Assembly: GCA_015484845.1 (NCBI GenBank)
Contig: WFUT01000022.1
Coordinates: 1 to 38,824 of the forward strand
Reading direction: 5' to 3'
Length of the DNA: 38,824 nt
Source of the DNA: Desulfobulbaceae bacterium
Lineage (GTDB): Bacteria > Desulfobacterota > Desulfobulbia > Desulfobulbales > Desulfobulbaceae
The position numbers and the translations under genes are program-made. The notes under the pieces are model-generated. The model ran no database searches. It worked only from the letters and a program-made list of their open reading frames with translations, and was not told the DNA's origin. Below, piece by piece: positions 9,005 to 16,548 of the stretch; the first letter of the stretch is position 1, and the number at the start of each line of letters is the position of its first letter.

Positions 9005-9727
9005 ATGAAACAGGTAGTATTGGCCCTGCTCGTCCTTCTGCTCGTTGCCGGCCCGGCAGCGGCGGCCAAGAAGGCATCGGCCCTCGATAACGAAGACAAG
9101 AAGCTGAGTTATGCCATGGGCTACGATCTTGGCACCTACTTCAAGAGCCTGGGGGAAAACTTTGATCTTTCCGTGCTCCAGCAGGGTCTTGACGATGCCT
9201 ACAACGGCAGGAAGGCCCTGATGACCCCCGAGGAGGTCTCGGCGGTGCAGCAGCGGTTTGCCAGTCGGCAGCAGCAGAAACAGATCAGGAAGACCGTGGC
9301 CATGGTCCAGAAAAACCACAAGGCCGAAGAGGAGTTCCTGAAGGCGAACAAGAAGAAGAAAGGGGTTATCGAGACCAAGAGCGGCCTGCAGTACAAGGTG
9401 ATCAAGCAGGGCAAGGGGCCGAAGCCGGGCAGGAACGATACGGTCAAGGTCCAGTACAAGGGAACGCTGCTCAATGGTAAGGAATTCGACAGTTCCTACA
9501 AGCGCAATCAGCCTGCCGTCTTCAAGGTGGGGCAGGTGATACCCGGCTGGCAGGAGGCACTGCAGCTCATGCCCGCAGGCAGCACCTATGAACTTTATAT
9601 CCCTGCCAAGCTGGCCTATGGGGACCGCGGGGCGCCGCCGGTGATCGAGCCCGGCTCCATGCTGATCTTCCAGGTGGAGCTGCTCGACGTGATCAAGGAC
9701 GGCGGCAGTAAGGAAAAGAAAAAGTAA
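9005..9727 (+). CDS. FKBP-type peptidyl-prolyl cis-trans isomerase, Mip/FkpA-like
   Basis: A periplasmic or surface prolyl isomerase and chaperone of 240 residues. Residues 1-20 form a signal peptide (MKQVVLALLVLLLVAG). Residues about 28-120 are the helical FKBP N-terminal dimerisation domain (KLSYAMGYDLGTYFKS). Residues about 130-235 are the catalytic FKBP domain, with VKVQYKGTLLNGKEFDSSY, VIPGWQEALQLMPAG, the AYGDRGAPPVIEPGS loop and the final LIFQVELLDV strand. The domain order and length match Mip and FkpA. ATG 9005 follows AAGGAG at 8993-8998. The upstream in-frame extension lacks a signal-peptide-like start. The tail ends KEKKK, foreshadowing the Lys-rich gene 52 nt downstream. Confidence 0.93.
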   Translation: MKQVVLALLVLLLVAGPAAAAKKASALDNEDKKLSYAMGYDLGTYFKSLGENFDLSVLQQGLDDAYNGRKALMTPEEVSAVQQRFASRQQQKQIRKTVAMVQKNHKAEEEFLKANKKKKGVIETKSGLQYKVIKQGKGPKPGRNDTVKVQYKGTLLNGKEFDSSYKRNQPAVFKVGQVIPGWQEALQLMPAGSTYELYIPAKLAYGDRGAPPVIEPGSMLIFQVELLDVIKDGGSKEKKK

Positions 9728-9779
9728 GGACCGTCACGCGACGGACCGGCGTTGGATCTCAGAAAGGTACGGGGTTGCC

Positions 9780-9959
9780 ATGGGAAAGAAGAAGAAAAAG
9801 CCCAAGAAGTCCTGTTGCGGCAAGTACCTGAAAAAGGGCAGGCACTGTAGCAGGTGTCCTGTCCTGATCAAGGCCAAGTGCCGGGAGCTGACCCGGGAAC
9901 AGGAAAAGGGCAAGGCTGCCAGGAAAAAGAAGAAAAAGAAGAAGAAAGACAAGAAGTAG
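9780..9959 (+). CDS. 59-residue Cys/Lys-rich small protein, possible metal-binding knuckle
   Basis: An ATG at 9780 opens 59 codons ending in TAG. The product is very basic. An N-terminal Lys run is followed by a compact cysteine set in SCCGKYLKKGRHCSRCPVL (Cys12, Cys13, His22, Cys23, Cys26) and a further Cys34, then a Lys-rich tail (residues 48-59). The C-x(n)-HC-x2-C spacing suggests metal binding, and the tails suggest binding to nucleic acid or ribosomes. It lies 52 nt after the FKBP gene and just before a strong terminator, so it is the last gene of that unit. Frame support comes from the organised cysteine pattern, since Lys-rich codons give no strong third-position signal. I do not know a name for it. 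Confidence 0.7.
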   Translation: MGKKKKKPKKSCCGKYLKKGRHCSRCPVLIKAKCRELTREQEKGKAARKKKKKKKKDKK

Positions 9960-9981
9960 CTCGTCTTGCCGGATGTATGGC

Positions 9982-10019
9982 AAAACCGGCCGGAGCACCA
10001 GGCTCCGGCCGGTTTTTTT
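9982..10019 (+). terminator. Strong intrinsic terminator after the FKBP unit
   Basis: The perfect 11-bp stem CCGGCCGGAGC/GCTCCGGCCGG (9986-9996 with 10002-10012) has the loop ACCAG and is followed by seven T (10013-10019). Four A at 9982-9985 extend the stem and give a partial T-tract on the minus strand, so it may also stop the convergent beta-helix gene that ends at 10055. Confidence 0.9.
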
Positions 10020-10054
10020 GTGTCGTGCAGAGGGGCGCCGTCCCGGGCGGATAT

Positions 10055-11344
10055 TCAGGGCGCCGGGCGGAGCAGGAGGAACAGGAAGGGGAGGGATCTG
10101 GTCCTGCGCCCGGGCGATGGTGGTGGCGGTGCTGCCGGCGAGTACTCGTCGGCGCCGATATCGATCCCTGCCCCGCGCGGCCTCGGCTCGCCGTCAAAGT
10201 CGTCTGTCAGCCCCGCGACCTGGATACCGCTGTCCGTGACCCCTGCTCTCGGCGAGGCCAGGTGCAGGTCGCCGGCAGAGGGGGCCACGAACCATTCGGC
10301 CCGGGCCGTGGTGACGTTGTGGTGCAGAACGGCGCTGGCGCCGTTGCGGGAGACGATGGCCCTGTTGGTCAGGTTGTTGCTGATCATGACGCCGGTGGTG
10401 GCGGCGAACCGGTACTCGATGGCGTTGGGATAGGGGTGGTCGAAGAAGATGGTGTTGTTGTACACCTGGGCGCCGGGGGCCGATTCCAGGCCGATTCCCA
10501 CGTCGCTGTGGCCATGATCGCGGGGGTGATAGATCATGTTGTTGCGGATAATGCCGCCATGGTGGCCGCTGTCACCCAGGCCGAAACCGATGCCGCGGTC
10601 GCAGTCGATGACCAGGTTGCGCTGGACCAGGGTATCGCGGGAATCGGACCAGAAGTGGATACCGTGTTCGGCAAGGCCGCCGCTGCACCAGAAACCCCGG
10701 ATCTCGTTGTCCTCGATGGTCCAGCCCGTGGCCCGGTGGGCGTCGATGCCGCCGGTGTAACAGGAGCCGTTCCGGTTCCAGACAAAGGCGCGACCACTGT
10801 CGGTCAGTTCGATCAGCGATCCCCGGACCGTGCCGTGATCCACGGTGTGGGCGCCACTGGCATCGGGGTTGATCTTGATCGCCTGCTGGCCGGGGTCGAT
10901 GATGTGGACATTGTCGATGCGTGTGCCGGTGACGTTGTGGCCATCCGTGGCCATGACGTGGATCGGGTGATCATAGGCCCGTTCCAGGGTCAGGTCGGCG
11001 ATGGTGACGTTGGAGGCCACGACCTGGAAGATCTCCGTGGTCTGGTAGTTCCCGTCCAGGGTGACATCCTCCCTGTTGCCGCTGGCCGAACGGACCGTGA
11101 CCCCGTTCCTGGTGATGCGGAGATAGACGCCGTTCAGGTGATAGACGCCGTTCTGCACCAGGATGTCCGGGTCGCCGCCCGCGTTGGCCTGGTCCACCGC
11201 CTGCCGGAGCCCGGCAACGGTGCTCACCGTGACAGCGGCCGGGCCGGGCTGCGGCCGGAGTGCCAGCGGCAGGAGCAGGAAGAAAAGCCATGTTGACCGG
11301 GAGCGGCCACGGCTGATGTTGCCTATCCGGGACAGTGCTCGCAT
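10055..11344 (-). CDS. Secreted right-handed parallel beta-helix protein
   Basis: A 429-residue exported protein. A basic N-terminus (RIGNISRGRSRST) is followed by a hydrophobic signal segment (WLFFLLLPLAL). The body is a right-handed parallel beta-helix with repeated N-x-x-[IV] turns: NVTIADLTLERA, NVTGTRIDNVHI, WTIEDNEIRGF, TLVQRNLVIDC and GIIRNNMIYHP. This is the NosD/pectate-lyase style fold, usually for polysaccharide binding or cleavage. It closes with DFDGEPRPRGAGIDIGADEY, a typical end of such proteins. A short extra tail follows, PPPPSP then GRRTRSLPFLFLLLRPAP, matching its two upstream neighbours. ATG 11344 lies 2 nt after the stop of the FG-GAP gene and AGGTGA overlaps that stop, so translation is coupled. 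GTG 11350 is an alternative start. No catalytic residues can be assigned. Confidence 0.82.
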   Translation of the reverse strand: MRALSRIGNISRGRSRSTWLFFLLLPLALRPQPGPAAVTVSTVAGLRQAVDQANAGGDPDILVQNGVYHLNGVYLRITRNGVTVRSASGNREDVTLDGNYQTTEIFQVVASNVTIADLTLERAYDHPIHVMATDGHNVTGTRIDNVHIIDPGQQAIKINPDASGAHTVDHGTVRGSLIELTDSGRAFVWNRNGSCYTGGIDAHRATGWTIEDNEIRGFWCSGGLAEHGIHFWSDSRDTLVQRNLVIDCDRGIGFGLGDSGHHGGIIRNNMIYHPRDHGHSDVGIGLESAPGAQVYNNTIFFDHPYPNAIEYRFAATTGVMISNNLTNRAIVSRNGASAVLHHNVTTARAEWFVAPSAGDLHLASPRAGVTDSGIQVAGLTDDFDGEPRPRGAGIDIGADEYSPAAPPPPSPGRRTRSLPFLFLLLRPAP

Positions 11345-11346
11345 GT

Positions 11347-13101
11347 TCACCTGTGCAGGAGAAGGAGGTTGGTGGCAGGAATGGAGCCCCGGCGGCCGCC
11401 GGAGGGACCGCCGCCACCGCCGCCACCGGCCAGGGTGGCCAGGGCGCGGCCGTCGCGCAGGAAGTTGCCCCGGGCCGTGGGCCAGAGGAGCAGGTTTTCC
11501 GCCGATCCGGGCACGGTATAGATGAAGAGACCGGCGCCAAAGGTCTGGACAAGGATCTCCAGGGTGCCGTCGCCGTCGGTATCCATGACCGTGGGCGCGG
11601 CCGGCGCACCCTTGCCGTTGCCGTTGGTCCCCTGCTGCGGCAGCTGCAGGTCGTAGAGAACATTGCCGTTGCGGTCCAGGATCATCAGGTAACCGTGCGC
11701 GACCCCGGGCTTTATGTTGTCCGGGTCACCGTAGGTGGTCAGGATCAGCTCGGGGATATTGTCCTGGTTCAGGTCGGCCACCGTGATCTCGGAGGCGTAC
11801 ATCAGGGCCCTGCCGTGCCGGATGTCACGGCGCCAGAGACGGCTGCCCGTTGGCGAGATGCAGTAGATGTAGCCGTCGTGGCCGGCAAAGAGGATCTCGG
11901 GCCGGTCATCGCCCACCAGGTTGACGATGGTGGGGGCCGGGGGGCTGGTTGGAGGATACCAGCTGTGGCCGGCCCGGCTCAGGGGGTAGCCGGTGGATGG
12001 CAGGTTCTCCCAGCCCGCCAGGCGCCGGGCCGAGCGGTCGCCGTTGCCGTAGGATCCCTCGAGCACCATGACCGAGTGGTGCTTGGTGTCGTAGGGATCG
12101 CCCTTTTCCACGTTGGCCACCGCCACCACCTCGTTCCTGCCGTCGCCGTTGATGTCGGCCACCGACGGCGGTGACTCGGTCCACTGCAGCCATTTCTCGT
12201 TCTTGGGATTGGGCCAGGCCCCGGTGTGCAGGTGGTAGTGGTCCCGTTCCACGTTGGGATCGAACCAGCGGATGAACTGGCCCCAGTTGAGCCGGTTGCC
12301 GAGATATTGCGACGAGGGGTTGGTGAACCAGGGCGAGGCCAGCATGCTGACCCCGGTGTGCTGGAAGACATTGATCTGGTGGTTGTCAAAGGTGACCACG
12401 ATCTCCAGTTGGGGATCGTCGTCCAGGTTGCCGATGCCCACGTTGAGGCCGTAGCAGCCATAGCCGTGGTTGCCCGGCCCGTTGGCGTCGGCATCGTTGC
12501 CCGGCCCGTTGGCGGTGTTGTAGCGGGGCCAGGCCCGGAAGGAGAGGCCCGGCGGCTGGTAGAGGGTGCCGTCGGGATTGAAGACAAAGACCTGGGCACC
12601 ATTGGAGTTGGTCTGGGTGGTGGTGGCCACGATCTCGATGGTGCCGTTGCCGTCCAGGTCGCCGGCGGCCAGGCCCCGCACCTCGGGACACTGGCCGGCC
12701 GAGCAGGTGGAGGCGGGCCAGCCGGCCTTGGGGTGGAGAGCGCCGTTTTTCCATTCGTAGGCCACCACGTTGCTGCCGCTGCCGGCAACGATCTCGTAGA
12801 CCCCGTCACCGTCCAGGTCGGCGCAGACCGCGGGTGCGTAGATCCGGTCCTGCAGGTGGACCCGGTCCAGTTCGTTGCCGGCCGCGTCCCAGACGAAGAT
12901 ATCATAGAAGGTGCCGATGATCTTGCGCTGGTTGGTCCCCAGGTCGTGGACGATGGTGGAGGCGAACCAGGAGGTGCCGGTCCACTTGATCTGTTTCCTG
13001 AACACCGGTCGCTGGACCGGCGCGGACAGGGCAAGCTGCGGCAGGAAGAGGGCGGCCAGCAGCAGGGCGAGCCGGGGCAGGGGGAGGTATTTCATGGGCA
13101 T
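11347..13101 (-). CDS. Secreted FG-GAP/VCBS beta-propeller protein
   Basis: A 584-residue exported protein, with a signal peptide in residues 1-25 (KYLPLPRLALLLAALFLP). Seven calcium-loop repeats of the integrin FG-GAP kind are visible: DLDGDGVYEIVAGSG, DLDGNGTIEIVATT, NLDDDPQLEIVVTF, DINGDGRNEVVAVAN, NLVGDDRPEILFAG, DLNQDNIPELILTTYG and DTDGDGTLEILVQTFG. Seven repeats fit a seven-bladed propeller. Such proteins mediate adhesion or polymer binding, or serve as lids for hydrolases. The C-terminus is a Gly7 linker and the tail GRRGSIPATNLLLLHR. ATG 13101 or 13095 is the start; the long upstream in-frame extension lacks any signal peptide and overlaps the preceding gene. Genes on both sides carry a similar tail. 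Confidence 0.85.
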   Translation of the reverse strand: MPMKYLPLPRLALLLAALFLPQLALSAPVQRPVFRKQIKWTGTSWFASTIVHDLGTNQRKIIGTFYDIFVWDAAGNELDRVHLQDRIYAPAVCADLDGDGVYEIVAGSGSNVVAYEWKNGALHPKAGWPASTCSAGQCPEVRGLAAGDLDGNGTIEIVATTTQTNSNGAQVFVFNPDGTLYQPPGLSFRAWPRYNTANGPGNDADANGPGNHGYGCYGLNVGIGNLDDDPQLEIVVTFDNHQINVFQHTGVSMLASPWFTNPSSQYLGNRLNWGQFIRWFDPNVERDHYHLHTGAWPNPKNEKWLQWTESPPSVADINGDGRNEVVAVANVEKGDPYDTKHHSVMVLEGSYGNGDRSARRLAGWENLPSTGYPLSRAGHSWYPPTSPPAPTIVNLVGDDRPEILFAGHDGYIYCISPTGSRLWRRDIRHGRALMYASEITVADLNQDNIPELILTTYGDPDNIKPGVAHGYLMILDRNGNVLYDLQLPQQGTNGNGKGAPAAPTVMDTDGDGTLEILVQTFGAGLFIYTVPGSAENLLLWPTARGNFLRDGRALATLAGGGGGGGPSGGRRGSIPATNLLLLHR

Positions 13102-13128
13102 GGTGATCCGGTTGAGGATTCGCGCTGT

Positions 13129-13153
13129 CCGGCCCGCGGCAACCGCGGGCCGG
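13129..13153. other. Intercistronic GC hairpin between SGNH-like and FG-GAP genes
   Basis: A perfect 11-bp stem (CCGGCCCGCGG/CCGCGGGCCGG) with loop CAA lies between the stop of the gene at 13161 and the start at 13101, without a T-tract on either strand. It may stabilise or separate the two parts of the minus-strand message. Confidence 0.5.
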
Positions 13154-13160
13154 TGAATGA

Positions 13161-14198
13161 TCAGTTGTGCAGGAGGAGCGGCGCCCAGGCCAGGGTGTGT
13201 CGGCCGCCGCCCGGGCGGGAGGACGCACCGTCGGCACTGTCGCCGGGGTGGTCTTTGTCCGGATTCCAGCCGGCGATGCGGGCCAGGATCCACCACATGG
13301 CATAGGCCTTGCGGTTGGCGGTGATGTGCTGGGTGTTGTGGGCGCCGAAGGTGATGGGGCCGCCGGGTATTTTCCGGTTCGGGTACCAGTCCACGCCTTC
13401 GAGGTGGCTGTTCTGCCAGTCGACGTAGAAGTTGCCGCCATAGGCGTCGGAATCGCCGTTGTCACCGGCGTCCTGCCAGTAGTGGCCGGCCATGTCGTGG
13501 GTATCGATATCGTAATAGTCCAGGCAGAAATACCCGTGCTCCCGGCAGTAGTCGGTGATCAGCCTGGCCTGGTCGCGGGGGTGGCCGCTGCCCAGGTTGT
13601 TGTTCTTTTCGGCGTGGCCGGTCATGAAGATAAAGGTCACGGGCGTGGCCCGCTGGCCCGGGCCGTTGCCGATCCTGGTGCCGCCGGGCCCGTATTCGTC
13701 GATGAGGGTCTGCATGCCGGGCAGGTAGTTGCCGCGCACGTTGTGGCCGCTGATACTGCACCAGGACCACATGACCACGTTGATGGCCGCGTTGGCCGGG
13801 TCGTCCAGGTAGTTGCGGGTGGCCTGGATGAAGGCGGTCTCGTTGCGGCTCAGGTCCGAGGCGTCTTGGCCGGGCGCGTGATAGGCGGCCAGGGCGTAAT
13901 CATAAAAGTCGAGCCTGCCGGGTACGGCCGGCCCGCCGTCGGTGATGGCGAACAGGACGTCGTCGCCGCTTCGGAACTGCGGCAGCCCGAACAGGCCGTA
14001 GCTGACATGGGTGCCGTGCGAGGTGTGCTGGTAGGCGATGTGCAGGGTGTTGCGGGCCCGGTCGATGTACCGGCGGGGGATGGAACGGAGTACGGCCTGG
14101 GTGGCCACGGTATGGTCGGCGATGTACTGGTCCGCCCTGCCCCGGGTCGGCAGAAGCAGACAGAACAGGGTGCAGAAGAGTGGTATGGCGCAGCGCAT
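13161..14198 (-). CDS. Secreted SGNH-hydrolase-like protein, unknown substrate
   Basis: A 345-residue exported protein with a signal peptide (MRCAIPLFCTLFCLLLP). The pattern of short conserved blocks resembles a family of secreted proteins distantly related to SGNH hydrolases. The blocks are the early IAYQHTSHGTHVSYG block, INVVMWSWCSISGHN in the middle, FIFMTGHAEKNN, and a late DYYDIDTHDMAGHYW block followed by WQNSHLEGVDWY. No canonical GDSL motif is present, and the serine and histidine roles are guesses. The C-terminus is GASSRPGGGRHTLAWAPLLLHN in two pieces: a Gly linker, then the tail GRHTLAWAPLLLHN shared with the next two genes. ATG 14198 follows AAAGGAGG at 14209-14216, a strong ribosome binding site that rules out the longer reading to 14225. 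Confidence 0.78.
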   Translation of the reverse strand: MRCAIPLFCTLFCLLLPTRGRADQYIADHTVATQAVLRSIPRRYIDRARNTLHIAYQHTSHGTHVSYGLFGLPQFRSGDDVLFAITDGGPAVPGRLDFYDYALAAYHAPGQDASDLSRNETAFIQATRNYLDDPANAAINVVMWSWCSISGHNVRGNYLPGMQTLIDEYGPGGTRIGNGPGQRATPVTFIFMTGHAEKNNNLGSGHPRDQARLITDYCREHGYFCLDYYDIDTHDMAGHYWQDAGDNGDSDAYGGNFYVDWQNSHLEGVDWYPNRKIPGGPITFGAHNTQHITANRKAYAMWWILARIAGWNPDKDHPGDSADGASSRPGGGRHTLAWAPLLLHN

Positions 14199-14228
14199 GA
14201 TTCTTCTTCCTCCTTTCGATCCCACTGG

Positions 14229-14303
14229 TCAGGCAATATCTCGTGCCCGCGGTGCGGACACGGCTGCCATCACGGCCCGAAGACGGGAGAGCGGTTTTTC
14301 CAT
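14229..14303 (-). other. Possible 24-codon leader ORF upstream of the SGNH-like gene
   Basis: The 207-nt spacer between the two minus-strand genes at 14198 and 14406 contains an ATG at 14303 followed by 24 codons (MEKPLSRLRAVMAAVSAPRA, then RDIA) and a TGA at 14229. That stop lies 12 nt before the strong AAAGGAGG of the next gene. A GGCGGCGGGA stretch precedes it. It could be a leader peptide or chance; only its position supports it. Confidence 0.2.
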
Positions 14304-14405
14304 GTCCCGCCGCCGGCGGAGACGGCCCCGCCTTCCTGTCCCCAGGCTGTTATTTTCCGTGCGCCGGTTGCACCGGCGAGCCGTTGCCGTCGCGTTGGAA
14401 GGATC

Positions 14406-15059
14406 TCATGCAATAATCTTGCCCACCTCCTTTGGTGTCAGGTTGTAATGGGCGGCGATCTGGGACCAGCTCATCTTTTGCTGCCGGTACATGGCCGCGA
14501 TCACCCCGGGTTTGGTGGCGGCATGCCGGGCCAGGGCGCAGATGACCGCGATCTGGCGGCCGTTGAATCCCTGCCGCCGCAGTTTGCTGATCTCCTTGCC
14601 GTCAATAGCGAAGAAGCGGCTGAGCATCCAGTCGGTGACCAGGGCCGCCGCCTCCCTGCTGTCGGCGCCCCGGGCCAGGGCCCTGAGCACGGGCGTGTCG
14701 CTCTTTTTCAGGCCCAGGGAGCCGAGGATCTGCTGCCAGGAGCCGCCGTTTTCCCGGACAGAGAGGAGCAGGTCCAGGCCGCGGCCGCTCTCCCGCGCCA
14801 GGTAGAGGGCGACCAGCAGGTCGTCGGGATCCGTGCCGCCCTGCATCTTCATCATCACGATTCGGCCCTTGCTGATATGGAAACTTTTCGCTATCAGTGA
14901 GTTGAAGGTGGTCGCCACCAGGTAGTCGTCGGCGGCAAACCGGTCTGCCGGGTCATAGCTGCGATGGCGGAAGCAGTGGCAGGAGGCGGTGGAGAAGGCG
15001 GCCGCGCCGGCCGTGGGCAGGAGAAGCGCTGTGAGCAGGAGGATCAGTAGCTGTTTCAT
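14406..15059 (-). CDS. Secreted protein of unknown function with SCHCF motif
   Basis: A 217-residue protein with a signal peptide in residues 1-20 (MKQLLILLLTALLLPTAGA). Next comes a cysteine pair in SCHCFRHRSYDPADRFAADD, then LVATTFNSLIAK. The rest is helical with recurring W-x-Q-I units: GGSWQQILGSLGLKK and MSWSQIAAHYNLTPKEVG, which end the protein. Similar proteins beginning CHCF occur, to my recollection, in other sulfate and metal reducers without a known role. The CxC pair could bind a metal or form a disulfide. It is the first gene of the minus-strand block and does not share the C-terminal tail of the following three. The ribosome binding site is weak. Confidence 0.72.
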   Translation of the reverse strand: MKQLLILLLTALLLPTAGAAAFSTASCHCFRHRSYDPADRFAADDYLVATTFNSLIAKSFHISKGRIVMMKMQGGTDPDDLLVALYLARESGRGLDLLLSVRENGGSWQQILGSLGLKKSDTPVLRALARGADSREAAALVTDWMLSRFFAIDGKEISKLRRQGFNGRQIAVICALARHAATKPGVIAAMYRQQKMSWSQIAAHYNLTPKEVGKIIA

Positions 15060-15118
15060 GGCGGTCCAGGGGGGTGTGGGGCCGCGGGGAGCGGCACCGG
15101 GGAATGATCATCTTTCTT

Positions 15119-15147
15119 TATGTACCCCATCTGATTGCGGTTGACAA
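15119..15147 (-). promoter_or_regulatory. Putative sigma70 promoter for the SCHCF gene
   Basis: On the minus strand, TTGTCA (15147-15142), a 17-bp spacer and TACATA (15124-15119). The -35 overlaps the -35 of the divergent hisD promoter. Confidence 0.4.
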
Positions 15148-15170
15148 CGATGGAGCGGGCATGCTATGGA
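15141..15170 (+). promoter_or_regulatory. Putative sigma70 promoter for hisD
   Basis: A perfect -35 TTGACA (15141-15146), an 18-bp spacer ending in the extended -10 TGC, and TATGGA (15165-15170). Transcription would start near 15177, about 58 nt before the hisD ATG. Confidence 0.55.
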
Positions 15171-15234
15171 GCAGTGGCCCGGAAGACGGGCAAAATAGCA
15201 TGAAATCAACGTGTTCTGGAGAGATGGAGAGACG

Positions 15235-16548
15235 ATGAATATTCGGATTGAAAGTACGGCCACCGACAGCGGCCGACAGCTGGTCGCCGGCCTGCTCGAC
15301 CGGTTCACGACCCCGGATACGGAATGCCGCCGCAGTGTGAGCGAGATCATCGACCGCGTCCGCAGGGAAGGGGACCGGGCGGTCATCGACTATACCCGTC
15401 GCTTTGATGCGCCGGAGCTGGAGATCGGCGGCCTCAAGGTGAGCGAGGGGGAGTTTGAACGGGCCGCCGGCCAGGTCAGCGCGGAATTCCTGGATACCCT
15501 GCGTTTCGCCGCCGACCGCATCCGCGCCTTCCACGAGCGGGAGATGGAGGATTCCTGGTTTCTTACCCGCGACGACGGCACCATCACCGGCCGCATGGTC
15601 CGGCCCGTGGACTCGGCCGGGCTCTACGTGCCCGGCGGCCAGGGCGGTTCCACGCCCCTGGTCTCCTCGGTGCTGATGAACGGTATCCCGGCGGCCATTG
15701 CCGGGGTCGGTCGCCGGGTCATGATGACACCGCCCGACCGGGAGGGGCATGTCAATCCGGCCCTGCTGATGGCGGCCAGGGAGGTGGGAATCGACGAGGT
15801 CTTCAAGGCCGGATCGGCCTGGGCCATCGCCGCCCTTGCCTGGGGAACCGAACAGGTTCCGGCCGTGGACGTGATCGTCGGGCCCGGCAACCGGTTTGTC
15901 ACCGAGGCCAAGCGGCAGGTCATGGGCCGGGTCCGGATCGACATGATCGCCGGTCCCAGCGAGGTCCTGATCCTGGCCGACGAGACCGCCGAACCAGCCT
16001 TCATCGCCGCCGACATGCTGGCCCAGGCCGAGCACGACCCCCAGGCCCTGGCCCTGCTCATCACCACCAGCAGCGAGATCGCCGAGGCGACCGTGCACCG
16101 TCTGCGGGAACAGCTCGACGGGCTCGGCCGCCGCGATATCGCCCTCGCCTCCCTGGAGCAGCGGGGCGCCATCCTCCTGGTCCGGGACCTGGCCGAGGCC
16201 GTGGAGCTGGCCAACCGCATCGCCATCGAGCACCTGGAACTGCAGGTCGCGGATCCCTGGCAGTGGCTGCCGGCCATCCGTCATGCCGGCGCCATCTTCC
16301 TGGGGCCGCACACGCCCGAGGCGGCCGGCGACTACGTGGCCGGGCCCAACCATGTCCTCCCCACCATGGGCACGGCCCGCATCTCCTCGGCCCTTGGCGT
16401 GGAGACCTTTCTCAAGAAGAGCTCGGTGATCTCCTACTCCAGGGCCGCCCTCCTGGCCGACGCCGATCACATCCAGCGCCTGGCCGGGCTGGAGGGCCTC
16501 GGCGCCCATGCACGCTCGGTGGCGATACGGGTCGGCCGTGGCGGCTGA
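15235..16548 (+). CDS. hisD: Histidinol dehydrogenase
   Basis: Catalyses the last two steps of histidine synthesis, L-histidinol to L-histidine with two NAD. The 437-residue length matches the family (434 in E. coli). Recognisable blocks are [20 protein letters not shown] near 120, the central [19 protein letters not shown] near 210, [16 protein letters not shown] near 235, the metal-site [10 protein letters not shown] region near 270 and the C-terminal [21 protein letters not shown] chose ATG 15235 over GTG 15211 because GGAGAGAC at 15226-15233 fits it. No other his gene is in the window. Its end overlaps rsmG. Confidence 0.96.
   Translation: MNIRIESTATDSGRQLVAGLLDRFTTPDTECRRSVSEIIDRVRREGDRAVIDYTRRFDAPELEIGGLKVSEGEFERAAGQVSAEFLDTLRFAADRIRAFHEREMEDSWFLTRDDGTITGRMVRPVDSAGLYVPGGQGGSTPLVSSVLMNGIPAAIAGVGRRVMMTPPDREGHVNPALLMAAREVGIDEVFKAGSAWAIAALAWGTEQVPAVDVIVGPGNRFVTEAKRQVMGRVRIDMIAGPSEVLILADETAEPAFIAADMLAQAEHDPQALALLITTSSEIAEATVHRLREQLDGLGRRDIALASLEQRGAILLVRDLAEAVELANRIAIEHLELQVADPWQWLPAIRHAGAIFLGPHTPEAAGDYVAGPNHVLPTMGTARISSALGVETFLKKSSVISYSRAALLADADHIQRLAGLEGLGAHARSVAIRVGRGG

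Noticed and set aside
9734-9952. Minus-strand frame with a poly-Phe start
   Set aside because: It is the complement of the lysine-rich tail of the small plus-strand gene and has no ribosome binding site.
9854-14900. Long plus-strand frames opposite the secreted-protein genes
   Set aside because: The minus-strand readings have signal peptides, FG-GAP repeats and ribosome binding sites; the plus-strand readings are Val/Gly/Asp-rich shadows.
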